DNA of 36,456 nucleotides from assembly GCA_024280485.1 (NCBI GenBank), contig JAJRQB010000009.1, positions 1 to 36,456 of the forward strand, given 5' to 3'. The position numbers and the translations under genes are program-made. The notes beneath the pieces were generated by a model that saw only the letters and a list, made by a program, of their open reading frames with translations, was not told where the DNA came from and searched no databases. This stretch comes from Deltaproteobacteria bacterium. Its GTDB lineage: Bacteria > Desulfobacterota > Desulfuromonadia > Desulfuromonadales > Geopsychrobacteraceae. How positions within the stretch are numbered: position 1 is the first letter of the stretch; each line of letters begins with the position of its first letter. This document shows, one piece after another, positions 24,762 through 34,215 of this stretch.

Positions 24762-25529
24762 TCAGATCCGCGCGGGCACCCCGTGCTCTTTCAAATACTC
24801 TTTGCATTCGGCGATGGTGTGTTGCTTGAAATGGAATATCGAAGCCGCCAGTGCAGCACTGGCACCACCCTCGACCAAGCCTTCACGGATATGTTCAAGA
24901 TTACCAACGCCACCCGAAGCGATAACCGGAATACCTACCGCGTCACTGACTGCACGGGTCAAGGCGATATCGTAGCCGTCCTTGGTGCCATCACAATCCA
25001 TCGAAGTCAGCAGAAGCTCACCGCTGCCATAGGACTCCATTTTTTGGGCCCATTCAACCACATCAATCCCGGTCGGCTTACGTCCCCCGTGAGTATAGAC
25101 CTCCCAGCGCTGTGGCTCTGAATCGGGCACGCGGCGCGCATCGATTGCCACCACCGTACACTGGCTCCCAAAACGCGCGGCCGCATCCTTAACAAACTCG
25201 GGGTTAAAAACTGCGGCGGTGTTGATCGAAACCTTATCTGCACCAGCATTCAACAGATTACGGATATCCTCACAGGTTCGTACTCCCCCACCAACGGTCA
25301 AAGGCATAAAGACCCGCTCGGCGGTCTGTCGTACCACGTCGATAATTGTGTTGCGATTATCACTTGAAGCAGTGATATCGAGAAAGATTAGTTCGTCAGC
25401 GCCCTGCACACAATAAGCCTCGGCGGCCTCAACCGGATCACCGGCGTCACGCAATCCAACAAACTGTACACCCTTAACCACGCGACCATCTTTGACATCA
25501 AGACAGGGGATAATTCTTTTAGTCAGCAT
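24762..25529 (-). CDS. hisF: Imidazole glycerol phosphate synthase cyclase subunit HisF
   Basis: 255 residues, a (beta/alpha)8 barrel. Catalytic Asp11 is in [15 protein letters not shown], and the second catalytic Asp in VVAIDARR (near 130). The phosphate-binding [13 protein letters not shown] and [13 protein letters not shown] motifs are intact. HisF uses ammonia delivered from HisH to close the imidazole ring, giving imidazole glycerol phosphate and AICAR. It lies 150 bases after hisA, an unusually long gap for this block, so a separate ribosome entry or a secondary promoter is possible. Length and motifs are normal. Confidence 0.97.
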   Translation of the reverse strand: MLTKRIIPCLDVKDGRVVKGVQFVGLRDAGDPVEAAEAYCVQGADELIFLDITASSDNRNTIIDVVRQTAERVFMPLTVGGGVRTCEDIRNLLNAGADKVSINTAAVFNPEFVKDAAARFGSQCTVVAIDARRVPDSEPQRWEVYTHGGRKPTGIDVVEWAQKMESYGSGELLLTSMDCDGTKDGYDIALTRAVSDAVGIPVIASGGVGNLEHIREGLVEGGASAALAASIFHFKQHTIAECKEYLKEHGVPARI

Positions 25530-25593
25530 CTTCCAAGCCCTTTTCTTAATCCACCGAGAAAAACCGTTAAACCTTTTCAGCCTCTCGATTACC

Positions 25594-25650
25594 TCATGAT
25601 TTCAACTGATTTAATGTTCAGAATCATGACTAATCTTGAAGTAATCATGA
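25594..25650. repeat. TCATGATT/AATCATGA repeats between hisA and hisF
   Basis: TCATGATT at 25594-25601 and AATCATGA at 25622-25629 and 25643-25650: one inverted and two direct copies of an 8-base word in the 150-base gap between hisA and hisF. Could be a protein-binding array or chance in A+T-rich DNA. Confidence 0.35.
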
Positions 25651-25680
25651 AGCTAAATCGCCCTTGTTACTATAGAACTA

Positions 25681-26406
25681 TTAGCTCTTGGTCAAGGCCA
25701 CTGCTTCACGAAGATCAATGGCGCCGGAATAGATTGCCTTACCGGTGATCACACCGGTCACCCCGGAAGATTCAATGGCGATCAGGCGACGGATATCATC
25801 GAGACTAGAGAGCCCACCCGAAGCGATGACCTGGATATTAATCGACTCGGCCAATGCTTTGGTTGCCTCAATATTCGGGCCCTGCATCATGCCATCGCGG
25901 GCAATATCGGTATAGATGATCGCCTCGACACCGAAACCTTCCATCTCTTTAGCCATTTCGGTAGCGAGTTTTTCGGTGACATCAGCCCAGCCGCGTACCG
26001 CGACCAGGCCATTCATGGCGTCGATGCCGACAACGATACGTCCAGGGAACTTCTTGCAGGCTTCTTCGACCAGTGTCGGGTTTTCCTTGGCGACGGTGCC
26101 GAGAATAACCCGGTCGATACCCAAACCCAGGTAAGCCTCAATAGTCTGCATATCACGAATACCACCACCAAGCTCACAAGGGATATCGATCGCATCAACG
26201 ATCTCGCGAATCGCCGCTTTATTCTTCGGTACCCCGGCAAAGGCGCCATCAAGGTCAACGATATGCAGCAGTTCGCCGCCTTGTTCCTGCCAGGTGACTG
26301 CCTGAGCGGCAGGATCATCATTGTAGACGGTATCTTTGTCCATCAAACCCTGCTCAAGACGGACACAGCGGCCTTCTTTAAGGTCAATCGCGGGTAGAAT
26401 AATCAC
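25681..26406 (-). CDS. hisA: ProFAR isomerase HisA
   Basis: 241 residues, (beta/alpha)8 barrel paralogous to HisF. The general acid-base Asp8 is in [16 protein letters not shown]; the second catalytic Asp is in [14 protein letters not shown]. Phosphate-binding ELGGGIRD and VIASGGLSS are intact. The enzyme isomerises the aminoaldose ProFAR to the aminoketose PRFAR, the substrate of HisHF. It starts directly after the hisH stop with no intergenic base, so translation is probably coupled. Confidence 0.97.
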   Translation of the reverse strand: MIILPAIDLKEGRCVRLEQGLMDKDTVYNDDPAAQAVTWQEQGGELLHIVDLDGAFAGVPKNKAAIREIVDAIDIPCELGGGIRDMQTIEAYLGLGIDRVILGTVAKENPTLVEEACKKFPGRIVVGIDAMNGLVAVRGWADVTEKLATEMAKEMEGFGVEAIIYTDIARDGMMQGPNIEATKALAESINIQVIASGGLSSLDDIRRLIAIESSGVTGVITGKAIYSGAIDLREAVALTKS

Positions 26407-27030
26407 TTATATCTCTCCAAAATTCCTAAAAATGTGCAGACCGATGCTCTGGCTCTTCTCAGGGTGAAACTGGGTCGCCATGATATTGTCTCGCCACAGC
26501 GAGGCACAGAATTCTACCTCACCGTAACGGCAGCTGGCAGCAACATCAGCATCTTTTTCAGCCTGACAATAGTAAGAGTGGACAAAATAGACGAAGCTTT
26601 CATCCTCCACTCCGGCAAACAACGGCGAATTCTTCTTCTGCAGCAGATTGTTCCAGCCCATGTGCGGCACCTTGAGACGCTCACCATTCTCGACCATCCC
26701 TGAAGGGAAGCGTACGACCTTGCCCGGGATAATCCCCAGCCCTTGGTGCTGACCGAACTCTTCACTTTCGTCGAACAGCATCTGCATGCCGACACAAATG
26801 CCCAACAAGGGTTTGCCGTCCGCGACATGAGTCAAGAGAGGTTCAACGAAACCGCCCTTGCGCAGATTGCTGACACAATCGGCAAAGGCGCCAACCCCCG
26901 GCAACACGACCTTATCAGCACTGACAATATCCAGCGGGTCCGCGCTGACTCGTGCGGCGAAACCGAGTGACTCAAAGGCCTTCTCGACGCTGCGCAGGTT
27001 GCCCATTTCGTAATCTATAATGTTAATCAT
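26407..27030 (-). CDS. hisH: Imidazole glycerol phosphate synthase glutaminase subunit HisH
   Basis: 207 residues of the class I glutamine amidotransferase fold. The catalytic triad is seen as Cys79 in LLGICVGMQMLF and the His189/Glu191 pair in QFHPEKS. It hydrolyses glutamine and channels ammonia to HisF. ATG 27030 begins the conserved MINIIDYEMGN; an open frame upstream to 27144 runs through the palindromic repeat and is not part of the protein. The ribosome binding site is weak (AAGTGAA). Directly followed by hisA. Confidence 0.96.
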   Translation of the reverse strand: MINIIDYEMGNLRSVEKAFESLGFAARVSADPLDIVSADKVVLPGVGAFADCVSNLRKGGFVEPLLTHVADGKPLLGICVGMQMLFDESEEFGQHQGLGIIPGKVVRFPSGMVENGERLKVPHMGWNNLLQKKNSPLFAGVEDESFVYFVHSYYCQAEKDADVAASCRYGEVEFCASLWRDNIMATQFHPEKSQSIGLHIFRNFGEI

Positions 27031-27054
27031 TTCACTTGTCTTTTCATCATTATT

Positions 27055-27164
27055 CCCTCTCCCTGAGGACCCACAGGGCCTAAAGGAGAGGGTCAGGGTG
27101 AGGGGGGCTCTTACGAACAAACCCCTCATCCGGCCTGTGGCCACCTTCTCCCTAATGGAGAAGG
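27055..27164. repeat. Composite palindromic intergenic repeat between hisB and hisH
   Basis: CCCTCTCC (27055-27062) pairs with GGAGAGGG (27085-27092); CCTTCTCC (27144-27151) pairs with GGAGAAGG (27157-27164); a middle pair, CCACAGGGCC and GGCCTGTGG, connects the two halves with one mismatch. This GGTGAGGG/CCTCTCC-type sequence is a familiar REP/BIME-like design in many proteobacterial genomes. It lies within the his block, 155 bases between genes. Confidence 0.65.
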
Positions 27165-27185
27165 ATTATAAAAACTCGCCCTGGT

Positions 27186-27776
27186 TTATTCCAAGCTGCC
27201 CTTGGTCGACAACACACCTTCAATGCGTGGATCGATCGAGGTCGCTTCGTCGAGGGCACGACCGAAGGCCTTGAAAATCACCTCGATGATGTGGTGCAGG
27301 TTATCGCCGTAGGCCAGATTCACATGAATATTGGCACCACTGTGATTACAGAAGGCGACGAAGAACTCCTCAACCAATTCGGTCTCAAAGTTGCCAACCT
27401 GGGCTTTGGGGAGTTCGGCATTAAACACCAGAAAAGGCCGGCCGGAGAAATCGATAATTACCGAGGCCAGGGCTTCATGCATCGGCATGGTGCCGCGCCC
27501 GAAGCGTCGGATGCCGGTTTTATCACCCAGGGCCTTTTTAAAGGCTTCACCAAGACAGATACCAACATCTTCAACCGTGTGATGCGCATCGATCTCGATA
27601 TCACCTTGAGCTGCGACGCGCAGATCAAAAAAACCATGCCGGGTCAGCGCCGAAAGCATATGATCAAAAAACGGCACCTGGGTCGAAACCTGCTCTTTAC
27701 CCGAGCCGTCGAGATTCAACTCGACGCGGATTTCGGTCTCTTTGGTCTTACGCTCTATTTTAGCAGTGCGGGCCAT
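27186..27776 (-). CDS. hisB: Imidazoleglycerol-phosphate dehydratase HisB (monofunctional)
   Basis: 196 residues, the dehydratase alone without the N-terminal phosphatase found in enterobacterial HisB. The metal-binding motifs [11 protein letters not shown] and [18 protein letters not shown] are intact, as is FFDHML. It converts imidazole glycerol phosphate to imidazole acetol phosphate. ATG 27776 follows GGAGGAG at 3 bases; the upstream open frame belongs to the end of hisD. The separate histidinol-phosphate phosphatase needed is not in the window. Confidence 0.97.
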   Translation of the reverse strand: MARTAKIERKTKETEIRVELNLDGSGKEQVSTQVPFFDHMLSALTRHGFFDLRVAAQGDIEIDAHHTVEDVGICLGEAFKKALGDKTGIRRFGRGTMPMHEALASVIIDFSGRPFLVFNAELPKAQVGNFETELVEEFFVAFCNHSGANIHVNLAYGDNLHHIIEVIFKAFGRALDEATSIDPRIEGVLSTKGSLE

Positions 27777-27792
27777 AGTCTCCTCCAGAAAT

Positions 27793-29091
27793 TTATTCGC
27801 TATCCTGCATGCGGATCGACACCGATTTGGCGTGAGCCTCGAGCCCTTCAAGTTCAGCGATATGAATAATATCTTTACCCAGGCGCTTTAACCCGGCCTT
27901 AGTGAAACTGACAATACTCGATTTCTTGACAAAATCATCGAGCGACAACGGCGAAAAGAAGCGCGCAGTGCCACCGGTCGGCAAGGTATGATTCGGTCCA
28001 GCCAGATAATCGCCAGCGGCCTCGGGGGTATGATGCCCCATGAAGATAGCTCCGGCGTGGCGAATTTGCGGCAGGATCGCGAAGGGATCATCAACCGCCA
28101 GTTCGAGGTGTTCAGGCGCGATGCGGTTGGAGAAAGCGATCGCCTCGTCCAGATCACGCGCAACAATGATTGCGCTGTAGTTATCGATCGACTGTCGGGC
28201 AATCGCTTCGCGACTGAGCTGCAGCAGCTGTTTTTCGACTTCAGTTTGCACCGCTGCAGCCATCTTTTCACAACTGGTCACCAGCACCGCAGAAGCGAGC
28301 TCATCATGCTCTGCCTGGCTGAGCAGATCGGCAGCGATATGCGCCGCATTACCGCTGCCATCGTTGATTACCAGGATTTCGCTGGGACCGGCGATCATGT
28401 CGATGTCAACCAGACCAAAAACCAACCGCTTGGCGGTTGCAACATAGATATTTCCTGGTCCGGTAATTTTATCGACCTTGGGGATCGATTCGGTCCCGAA
28501 CGCCAACGCCGCCACCGCCTGAGCACCACCGACTTTGAAGATTCGATCAACCCCGGCGATCTTTGCCGCGACCAGAACATGAGGGTCAATCACTCCGTCC
28601 GGCATTGGCACCGTCATAAGTACTTCACTGACTCCCGCAACTTTAGCCGGGACTGCATTCATCAATACCGAAGAGGGGTAGCTCGCTTTACCGCCCGGAA
28701 CATAAATACCGACTCGTTCGAGCGGTCTCACTAACTGGCCAACCAGAACATCGGCCTCGTCGGTCGACAGCCAGGTCTCCTGCTTCTGCTTGCGATGGTA
28801 ATCAGAGATCCGCGTTGCCGCATGCTCGAGGGCGGCGCGGGATTCGGCACTGACCCGCGCTACTGCTGTGTCAATTTCAGCAGCAGTTACCTCGATGGTC
28901 GCAGCACTCAATTGCAAACGGTCAAATTTGGCGGTCAGTTCAAAGAGTGCCGCGTCACCACGCAGACGGACATCAGCCAAAATATCTTTGACAGTCTGTT
29001 CAATCCCATCCGGGATTTTCTCAGTACGCTGTTCAATCTTCCTGAACGCCTTATCGAACCCTGCGTCAGTAAATTTCAGAATCTGCATCAT
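27793..29091 (-). CDS. hisD: Histidinol dehydrogenase HisD
   Basis: 432 residues. The enzyme oxidises histidinol to histidine in two NAD-dependent steps using a zinc ion. Conserved stretches include [12 protein letters not shown]-type glycine loop, [23 protein letters not shown] (zinc and catalytic residues) and [10 protein letters not shown] 29091 or the adjacent ATG 29088 follows AGGGG; the open frame continuing to 29202 has no support. hisB begins 16 bases after its stop, and hisG lies 61 bases upstream. The C-terminus ([14 protein letters not shown]) is typical. Confidence 0.97.
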   Translation of the reverse strand: MMQILKFTDAGFDKAFRKIEQRTEKIPDGIEQTVKDILADVRLRGDAALFELTAKFDRLQLSAATIEVTAAEIDTAVARVSAESRAALEHAATRISDYHRKQKQETWLSTDEADVLVGQLVRPLERVGIYVPGGKASYPSSVLMNAVPAKVAGVSEVLMTVPMPDGVIDPHVLVAAKIAGVDRIFKVGGAQAVAALAFGTESIPKVDKITGPGNIYVATAKRLVFGLVDIDMIAGPSEILVINDGSGNAAHIAADLLSQAEHDELASAVLVTSCEKMAAAVQTEVEKQLLQLSREAIARQSIDNYSAIIVARDLDEAIAFSNRIAPEHLELAVDDPFAILPQIRHAGAIFMGHHTPEAAGDYLAGPNHTLPTGGTARFFSPLSLDDFVKKSSIVSFTKAGLKRLGKDIIHIAELEGLEAHAKSVSIRMQDSE

Positions 29092-29152
29092 AACTTGCCC
29101 CTGGAAAATCTCTGTGTTGCCCAACCCAGTGCCAAACTTCTCATGGCCTGAT

Positions 29153-29815
29153 CTATTCCGAGATCCGCACTTCATTACCAACGACCTTCTCCAGATCCTC
29201 AATAATCTTGCCGATCCGCTGATGTTTGGTTTTCAAGCTCGCCCGGTTGACAATCAGGCGACTGGTAATTTCAGCAATGGTTTCGACCTCTACCATGCCA
29301 TTTGCCTTAAGTGTTCCACCGGTAGAGACCAGATCAACAATCCGTTCCGACAGGCCGACCAATGGCGCCAGTTCAATCGAACCGTAAAGTTTGATCAGCT
29401 CGACCTGGATCCCTTTTTCAGCAAAATAGCGTTCGGTGACATTGGGGTATTTTGTTGCCACCCGGATATTCGACCAGTTAAGCGGATTGTCTTCGGCCTG
29501 CAGATTTTTCGGTTCGGCGACCACCAGTCGACAATAACCAAACTTCATATCGACCGGCTCGTAGAGATCCTTCCCTTGCTCTAGCAGGGTATCTTTCCCC
29601 ACCACCCCGATATCGGCACAGCCGTATTCTACATAGGTCGGTACATCTGTTGCCCGCACCGCCATGAAGCGCAATTTCAGATCCGGATTTTCAAAAACCA
29701 GTTTACGGCTCTTCTCGCTCATTTCCGGGCAGGTGATGCCAATCTGACCGAAAATCTCCATTGAATCTTCCAGAATACGTCCCTTAGGCAGGGCAAAGGT
29801 GATCCAGTCACTCAT
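29153..29815 (-). CDS. hisG: ATP phosphoribosyltransferase, short form HisG
   Basis: 220 residues, the short form without the C-terminal regulatory domain. It condenses ATP with PRPP, the committed step of histidine synthesis. The start MSDWITFALPKGRI is typical, and the PRPP-binding loop is VDLVSTGGTLKANG. Short HisG needs the HisRS-like partner HisZ for activity and feedback by histidine; hisZ is not in the window and should be elsewhere in the genome. murA ends upstream and hisD follows after 61 bases, so the his genes probably share the murA transcript. No attenuator with a histidine-rich leader peptide was seen. Confidence 0.96.
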   Translation of the reverse strand: MSDWITFALPKGRILEDSMEIFGQIGITCPEMSEKSRKLVFENPDLKLRFMAVRATDVPTYVEYGCADIGVVGKDTLLEQGKDLYEPVDMKFGYCRLVVAEPKNLQAEDNPLNWSNIRVATKYPNVTERYFAEKGIQVELIKLYGSIELAPLVGLSERIVDLVSTGGTLKANGMVEVETIAEITSRLIVNRASLKTKHQRIGKIIEDLEKVVGNEVRISE

Positions 29816-29848
29816 AATTTATCCTTAGCATATTTAATTCTGTAGCAA

Positions 29849-31102
29849 CTATTCAAGGACTCGCTCGATACAAGCACCGAGACCCGCCAGCTTCTCTTCG
29901 ATCCGTTCGTAGCCACGATCCAGGTGATAGATCCGCGACACCTCTGTTGTATTATCCGCGGCCAACCCCGCCAGGATCAGGCAAGCGCTGGCGCGCAAAT
30001 CGGTCGCCATCACCGGGGCCCCAAGCAACTGCTTGACTCCATGAATCTGGGCGCTATGTCCGTCGATGCTGATATCAGCCCCCAGACGCTGTAGTTCACA
30101 GACATGCATGAATCTATTTTCAAAGACATTTTCAGAGACACGACTGGTGCCATCGGCTATGGCCATCATCGCCATAAACTGCGCCTGCATATCGGTCGGA
30201 AATCCCGGAAAAGTCGAGGTACGAATATCGACCGGCATCAGTTTTTCCGGTCCGACAACCCGAAGACCATCTCGTTCAGGATGAATCATCACCCCGGCCT
30301 CAGCCATCTTCTGCAGCAGTGCTTCCTGATCCCGCTGCTGCGCGCCGCGCACCAAGATATCACCTCCGGTCATAGCCGAGGCGATCATAAAGGTTCCGGC
30401 CTCAATACGATCAGGCATCACCGAAATTTTCAACGGGTTTAAGGAGCTGACCCCTTCTATCTGGATACGGGCGGTGCCGGCACCTTCAATCTTCGCGCCC
30501 ATTGAAATCAATGCCTCTGCGAGTTGTACAATCTCCGGCTCACGTGCGGCGTTTTCGATGATCGACTCACCCTCGGCCAAAGCCGTCGCCATCAGCAGGT
30601 TTTCGGTCCCACCGACGGTCGGCATATCAAAGATAATATGCGCACCTCGCAGCCGCTCAGCATGTGCTTCAACATAGCCGTGATCAAGTGTGATTTTTGC
30701 ACCAAGAGCCTCAAAGCCTTTCAGATGCTGGTCGATCGGCCGCGCTCCTATCGCACAGCCACCCGGCAGACTGACCCGGGCATGGCCACAACGGGCGAGC
30801 AATGGGCCAAGCACCAGAACCGAAGCACGCATGGTTCGCACCAGATCGTAGGGGGCTTCAATGCTTTGAATTGCTGATGCATTGACCTGGCAACAATCGC
30901 CAACGCGCTCGGTTGTCGCACCAAGGGTGTTGAGCAGGGCAACCGCAGTATCGATGTCGCGGAGAGCCGGGACATTACAGATCTCACTCTGCCCATCCGA
31001 CAACAGGGTTGCAAACAACAACGGCAGAACGGCATTTTTGGCACCACTGATCCGCACTTCACCCTTGAGCGGCACCCCACCTTTAATCACAATCTTATGC
31101 AA
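29849..31102 (-). CDS. murA: UDP-N-acetylglucosamine 1-carboxyvinyltransferase MurA
   Basis: 417 residues, normal length. Transfers enolpyruvate from PEP to UDP-GlcNAc in the first committed step of peptidoglycan synthesis. The catalytic Cys116 is in [17 protein letters not shown], so the enzyme should be fosfomycin-sensitive by this criterion (resistant forms carry Asp here). The start is TTG at 31102, preceded by AAAGGGG at 6 bases; it gives the family N-terminus [15 protein letters not shown]. An ATG at 31153 would add 17 unrelated residues and overlap prmC. hisG follows after 33 bases. Confidence 0.96.
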   Translation of the reverse strand: MHKIVIKGGVPLKGEVRISGAKNAVLPLLFATLLSDGQSEICNVPALRDIDTAVALLNTLGATTERVGDCCQVNASAIQSIEAPYDLVRTMRASVLVLGPLLARCGHARVSLPGGCAIGARPIDQHLKGFEALGAKITLDHGYVEAHAERLRGAHIIFDMPTVGGTENLLMATALAEGESIIENAAREPEIVQLAEALISMGAKIEGAGTARIQIEGVSSLNPLKISVMPDRIEAGTFMIASAMTGGDILVRGAQQRDQEALLQKMAEAGVMIHPERDGLRVVGPEKLMPVDIRTSTFPGFPTDMQAQFMAMMAIADGTSRVSENVFENRFMHVCELQRLGADISIDGHSAQIHGVKQLLGAPVMATDLRASACLILAGLAADNTTEVSRIYHLDRGYERIEEKLAGLGACIERVLE

Positions 31103-31124
31103 AGGTTTCCCCTTTATAAAACAT

Positions 31125-31976
31125 TTAAGCGCTGCGCCTTCCGGCGACGACACGCGGGTTACTAGCGTAATCCTGCCGACAATAGATTTCGGTCAGTCCA
31201 GCATCGTCCAACAATTCGGTAACCGCCTGCTGTTGCTGATATCCGATCTCCAACAGCAGCCAACCCCCTGGCTTTAATATTTTTTGTGCCTGTGCAGCAA
31301 TCTTTCGATAACAATCCAAACCATTTTCTCTCGCCAGCAAGGCCAGCTCTGGCTCATGATCGCGCACCTCCGGCATTAGCTCAGGATACTCTGTTTCGCT
31401 GATATAGGGCGGGTTCGAAACCACCAGATCAAAAGCCTTTTCCGGCAATTGAGCCAGATCGCCGCGCTCGAACCGGCTGCGCGAATCAAGCTTCAGAGAT
31501 CGAGAATTCTCGGCGGCGACCTCAAGTGCGGCGGGTGAAATGTCGAGACCAATGACCTGCCAGTGCGATTTTTCATGGGCAAAACTAAGCGCGACAGCCC
31601 CGCTGCCGGTGCCGATATCGAGCAGTTCGCCCGTTTCATCGGCCTTTGCCAGCGCCTCTTCGACAAGAATTTCAGTATCGGCACGCGGGATCAGCACCGC
31701 AGGCGAAACCTTGAAATCGAGTGACCAGAATTCGGTATGCCCCAGCAGGTACTGCAAGGGCTCACGTTGACCGCGGCGCTTGACCAGCGGCTTGATGGTC
31801 GCCAGCTCTGTCGCAGTCAGTGGCCGATCATAATTCAGGTAAATCCCGACCCGGTCAAGCTTCAAAACATCGGCGATCAAGAGTTCGGCGTCAAGGCGTG
31901 AGCTGTCGATCCCTTTTTCACGAAAAAAACTGGTGATCCAACGCAGCAGTTTCAGCAGCGTCCAGGGTTCACTCAA
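31125..31976 (-). CDS. prmC: Peptide chain release factor N5-glutamine methyltransferase PrmC
   Basis: 283 residues. An N-terminal helical release-factor-binding region (about 1-85) precedes the SAM-dependent methyltransferase fold with [13 protein letters not shown] near 120 and the catalytic NPPY motif ([10 protein letters not shown]) near 187. It methylates the glutamine of the GGQ motif in release factors. The start codon overlaps the stop of prfA (ATGA), its substrate's gene, an arrangement conserved in many bacteria. Length and motifs are normal. Confidence 0.96.
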   Translation of the reverse strand: MSEPWTLLKLLRWITSFFREKGIDSSRLDAELLIADVLKLDRVGIYLNYDRPLTATELATIKPLVKRRGQREPLQYLLGHTEFWSLDFKVSPAVLIPRADTEILVEEALAKADETGELLDIGTGSGAVALSFAHEKSHWQVIGLDISPAALEVAAENSRSLKLDSRSRFERGDLAQLPEKAFDLVVSNPPYISETEYPELMPEVRDHEPELALLARENGLDCYRKIAAQAQKILKPGGWLLLEIGYQQQQAVTELLDDAGLTEIYCRQDYASNPRVVAGRRSA

Positions 31977-33046
31977 GCCGAACGCTCCTGCTGACTCATC
32001 AGTGCAGCTTGATGGTCGGTAATCAGCGCGTCGATCACCTCGCCAACATCGCCCTGCATAATCGCATCGAGACGATAGAGGGTCAGATTGATGCGGTGAT
32101 CGGTACAGCGCCCCTGCGGGTAGTTGTAGGTCCTGATCCGCTCGCTCCGGTCACCACTGCCAACCTGGCTTTTACGATCGGCGGCTGTCTCGGCCCGTTG
32201 GGCGGCAAGCACCTGATCATAGATACGCGACTTCAGCACCTTCATCGCCCGTGCCTTGTTCTTGTGCTGCGAGGACTCATCCTGACAGGCCACCACCACG
32301 CCGGTCGGAATATGGGTCAGGCGCACCGCCGATTCGGTCTTGTTGACGTGCTGGCCACCGGCACCAGACGCACGATACAGGTCGAGTCGGATATCGGCCG
32401 GGTTGAGATCGATATCGACATCCTGGGCCTCGGGCAGCACCGCAACCGTACAGGCTGAGGTGTGGATTCTTCCTTGCGTCTCAGTCTGGGGGACGCGCTG
32501 CACCCGATGGGTGCCGCTTTCAAACTTGAGTTTGGAGTAGGCCCCGTCACCACTGATCATGGCAACAACTTCCTTAAAACCACCGCCATCGGTCTCGGAG
32601 CAACTGAGCATTTCAACTTTCCACTTCAGACTATCGGCATAGCGTGAATACATGCGGAACAGATCAGCAGCAAAGAGTGCTGCTTCGTCGCCACCGGTTC
32701 CGGCACGAATTTCAATGATAATATTCCGCTCGTCATTCGCATCTTTTGGCAACAATAACAACTTGAGTTGCTGCTCGAGTTGCTGCTGCTCCTCTTCGAG
32801 AACCGGCAGCTCTTCGCGGGCCATCTCTTTCATCTCGGGATCAGAGTCCTGCAACAGGTCTTTATTCCCTTCAACTTCGTCAAGAACCTGCTTATAGCGA
32901 CCGTAAACTTTTACGACCTCACTCAGATCAAAATGTTCGCGGGTTAACTCGCGATAGCGGGATTGATCGGACATGACTGTCGGATCTGACAACAGTCCTT
33001 CTACCTCGCGAAAACGATCAACTACATCTTCCAGATTATGAAACAT
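31973..33046 (-). CDS. prfA: Peptide chain release factor 1
   Basis: 357 residues. Recognises UAA and UAG and triggers peptide release. The GGQ motif ([19 protein letters not shown]) is at about residue 230, and the class-specific codon-recognition region lies before it with the helical N-terminal domain (about 1-105) typical of RF1. It follows thyX by 9 bases and overlaps prmC by 4, so the three genes are likely one transcription unit. Confidence 0.97.
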   Translation of the reverse strand: MFHNLEDVVDRFREVEGLLSDPTVMSDQSRYRELTREHFDLSEVVKVYGRYKQVLDEVEGNKDLLQDSDPEMKEMAREELPVLEEEQQQLEQQLKLLLLPKDANDERNIIIEIRAGTGGDEAALFAADLFRMYSRYADSLKWKVEMLSCSETDGGGFKEVVAMISGDGAYSKLKFESGTHRVQRVPQTETQGRIHTSACTVAVLPEAQDVDIDLNPADIRLDLYRASGAGGQHVNKTESAVRLTHIPTGVVVACQDESSQHKNKARAMKVLKSRIYDQVLAAQRAETAADRKSQVGSGDRSERIRTYNYPQGRCTDHRINLTLYRLDAIMQGDVGEVIDALITDHQAALMSQQERSA

Positions 33047-33055
33047 ATATTCCTT

Positions 33056-33754
33056 TTAAGCACCCAGGCTTGACGCATTAAACTCAGCACGTACTTCCTT
33101 GATAGCTCCACAAGTCATCGACCCTTCAGGGCAAGCACCGCTCACACAACCGGGGCCCGCCTTGGCAAACAGAATCGGGGCAAGAGGTTTAACCAGTTGC
33201 AGCATCTGCTTGGCCAACGCCTGAATCTCCCACTGCGCCCGACGACAACAGCGTAATGAAAAAAAGTGGCGCAATTCACGGCCGTTCATGGTCACTACAA
33301 TTTTGGTCGTCGCCGCATTCGGCAAGATAAAACGCGCGTCTTCGGCTGGAATCCCGGCCTCCAGCATCTCAGCATAAAACCCGTGAATCTCATCCAGCAT
33401 CTGCTGATAACGTTCGGCAAGCTCAGGAGAATCGGCAATAGAATCAGGGGTTACAGCCGAGAAACGCTTACTGTGTGAAACATAGCGCTGACTCTGCTGC
33501 GAATAACTAGCTAACCGATGCCGCACCAGTTGGTGTGAACAGGCGCGGCTGATCCCTTCAACACCGAAGGAGAAGCTGACATGCTCAAGCACTGACAAAT
33601 GGCCCAGCGAGGTAATCTTCTCGAGGAAAGTCTCACGTTCATCGCGGCTCTTCTCGAGCAAGGCCCCAATCGACGAATTCGAGTAGCATAGTCTGGCCGC
33701 AGCAGCGACCACAAGCTCCGGCTCAGGCGTATGGGTCAGCAGTTCGATGTTCAT
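33056..33754 (-). CDS. thyX: Flavin-dependent thymidylate synthase ThyX
   Basis: 232 residues. Makes dTMP from dUMP using FAD, NADPH and methylene-tetrahydrofolate. The signature RHRxxSxxxxS is present as VRHRLASYSQQSQRY (Arg78-His79-Arg80 and Ser88). The C-terminal tail carries four cysteines in GPGCVSGACPEGSMTCG, a pattern seen in a subset of ThyX proteins from anaerobes, possibly metal- or redox-related (inference). It sits between rpmE and prfA on the same strand, and a strong terminator separates it from rpmE. Confidence 0.96.
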   Translation of the reverse strand: MNIELLTHTPEPELVVAAAARLCYSNSSIGALLEKSRDERETFLEKITSLGHLSVLEHVSFSFGVEGISRACSHQLVRHRLASYSQQSQRYVSHSKRFSAVTPDSIADSPELAERYQQMLDEIHGFYAEMLEAGIPAEDARFILPNAATTKIVVTMNGRELRHFFSLRCCRRAQWEIQALAKQMLQLVKPLAPILFAKAGPGCVSGACPEGSMTCGAIKEVRAEFNASSLGA

Positions 33755-33844
33755 ATAGTATCCACTTCAGTAAAAAGTCGTCCGATTCTGCCATATTCGA
33801 CGCTCGAGTCCAAGTAAAAGCCGGTACTAGCCGGGAATTTACGC

Positions 33845-33873
33845 AAAAAAAAACGGCCCCCAAGAGGGCCGTT
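33845..33873 (-). terminator. Intrinsic terminator after rpmE
   Basis: On the minus strand AACGGCCC and GGGCCGTT pair around a 6-base loop, followed directly by nine T. It begins 19 bases past the rpmE stop and should separate rho/rpmE from thyX and the genes that follow. Confidence 0.9.
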
Positions 33874-33891
33874 ATCTTACGTGTCAGTACT

Positions 33892-34098
33892 TTACTTCTT
33901 TTCGCCGTACTTACGACGGAAACGCTCGATCCGACCAGCGGTATCAATCAACTTCTGCTTGCCTGTATAAAACGGATGGCAAGCCGAACAAATCTCGGTG
34001 TGGATCTCTTCGGCCTTGGTCGAACGGGTCTCAAAGTTGTTGCCGCAGTCACAGCGAACCGTGATAACGTCATATGCAGGGTGGATTCCTTCTTTCAT
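33892..34098 (-). CDS. rpmE: 50S ribosomal protein L31, zinc-binding type
   Basis: 68 residues. Begins [16 protein letters not shown] and contains the four cysteines of the zinc-containing type (Cys16, Cys18, Cys37, Cys40), then [20 protein letters not shown]. The zinc-free paralogue used under zinc starvation would lack them. AAGGAG lies 7 bases before the ATG. It is placed between rho and thyX, a conserved neighbourhood, and is followed by a strong terminator. Confidence 0.97.
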   Translation of the reverse strand: MKEGIHPAYDVITVRCDCGNNFETRSTKAEEIHTEICSACHPFYTGKQKLIDTAGRIERFRRKYGEKK

Positions 34099-34215
34099 CT
34101 TCTATCTCCTTGCGACCTGGCTTTGGTACAGGTACATGAGGTGTATCGTTTCGAACAAAGCGGTCTTTTACCACTATATCTCAATCCAGGCAAGTATTTT
34201 CTACCCAACATCATC

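Noticed and set aside
27988-28734. Open frame of about 248 codons on the plus strand opposite hisD
   Set aside because: It lies fully antisense to a well-supported hisD, has no ribosome binding site and its translation has no domain-like pattern.
28868-29584. Open frame of about 238 codons on the plus strand across hisD and hisG
   Set aside because: Antisense to two conserved genes, composition is that of a shadow frame.
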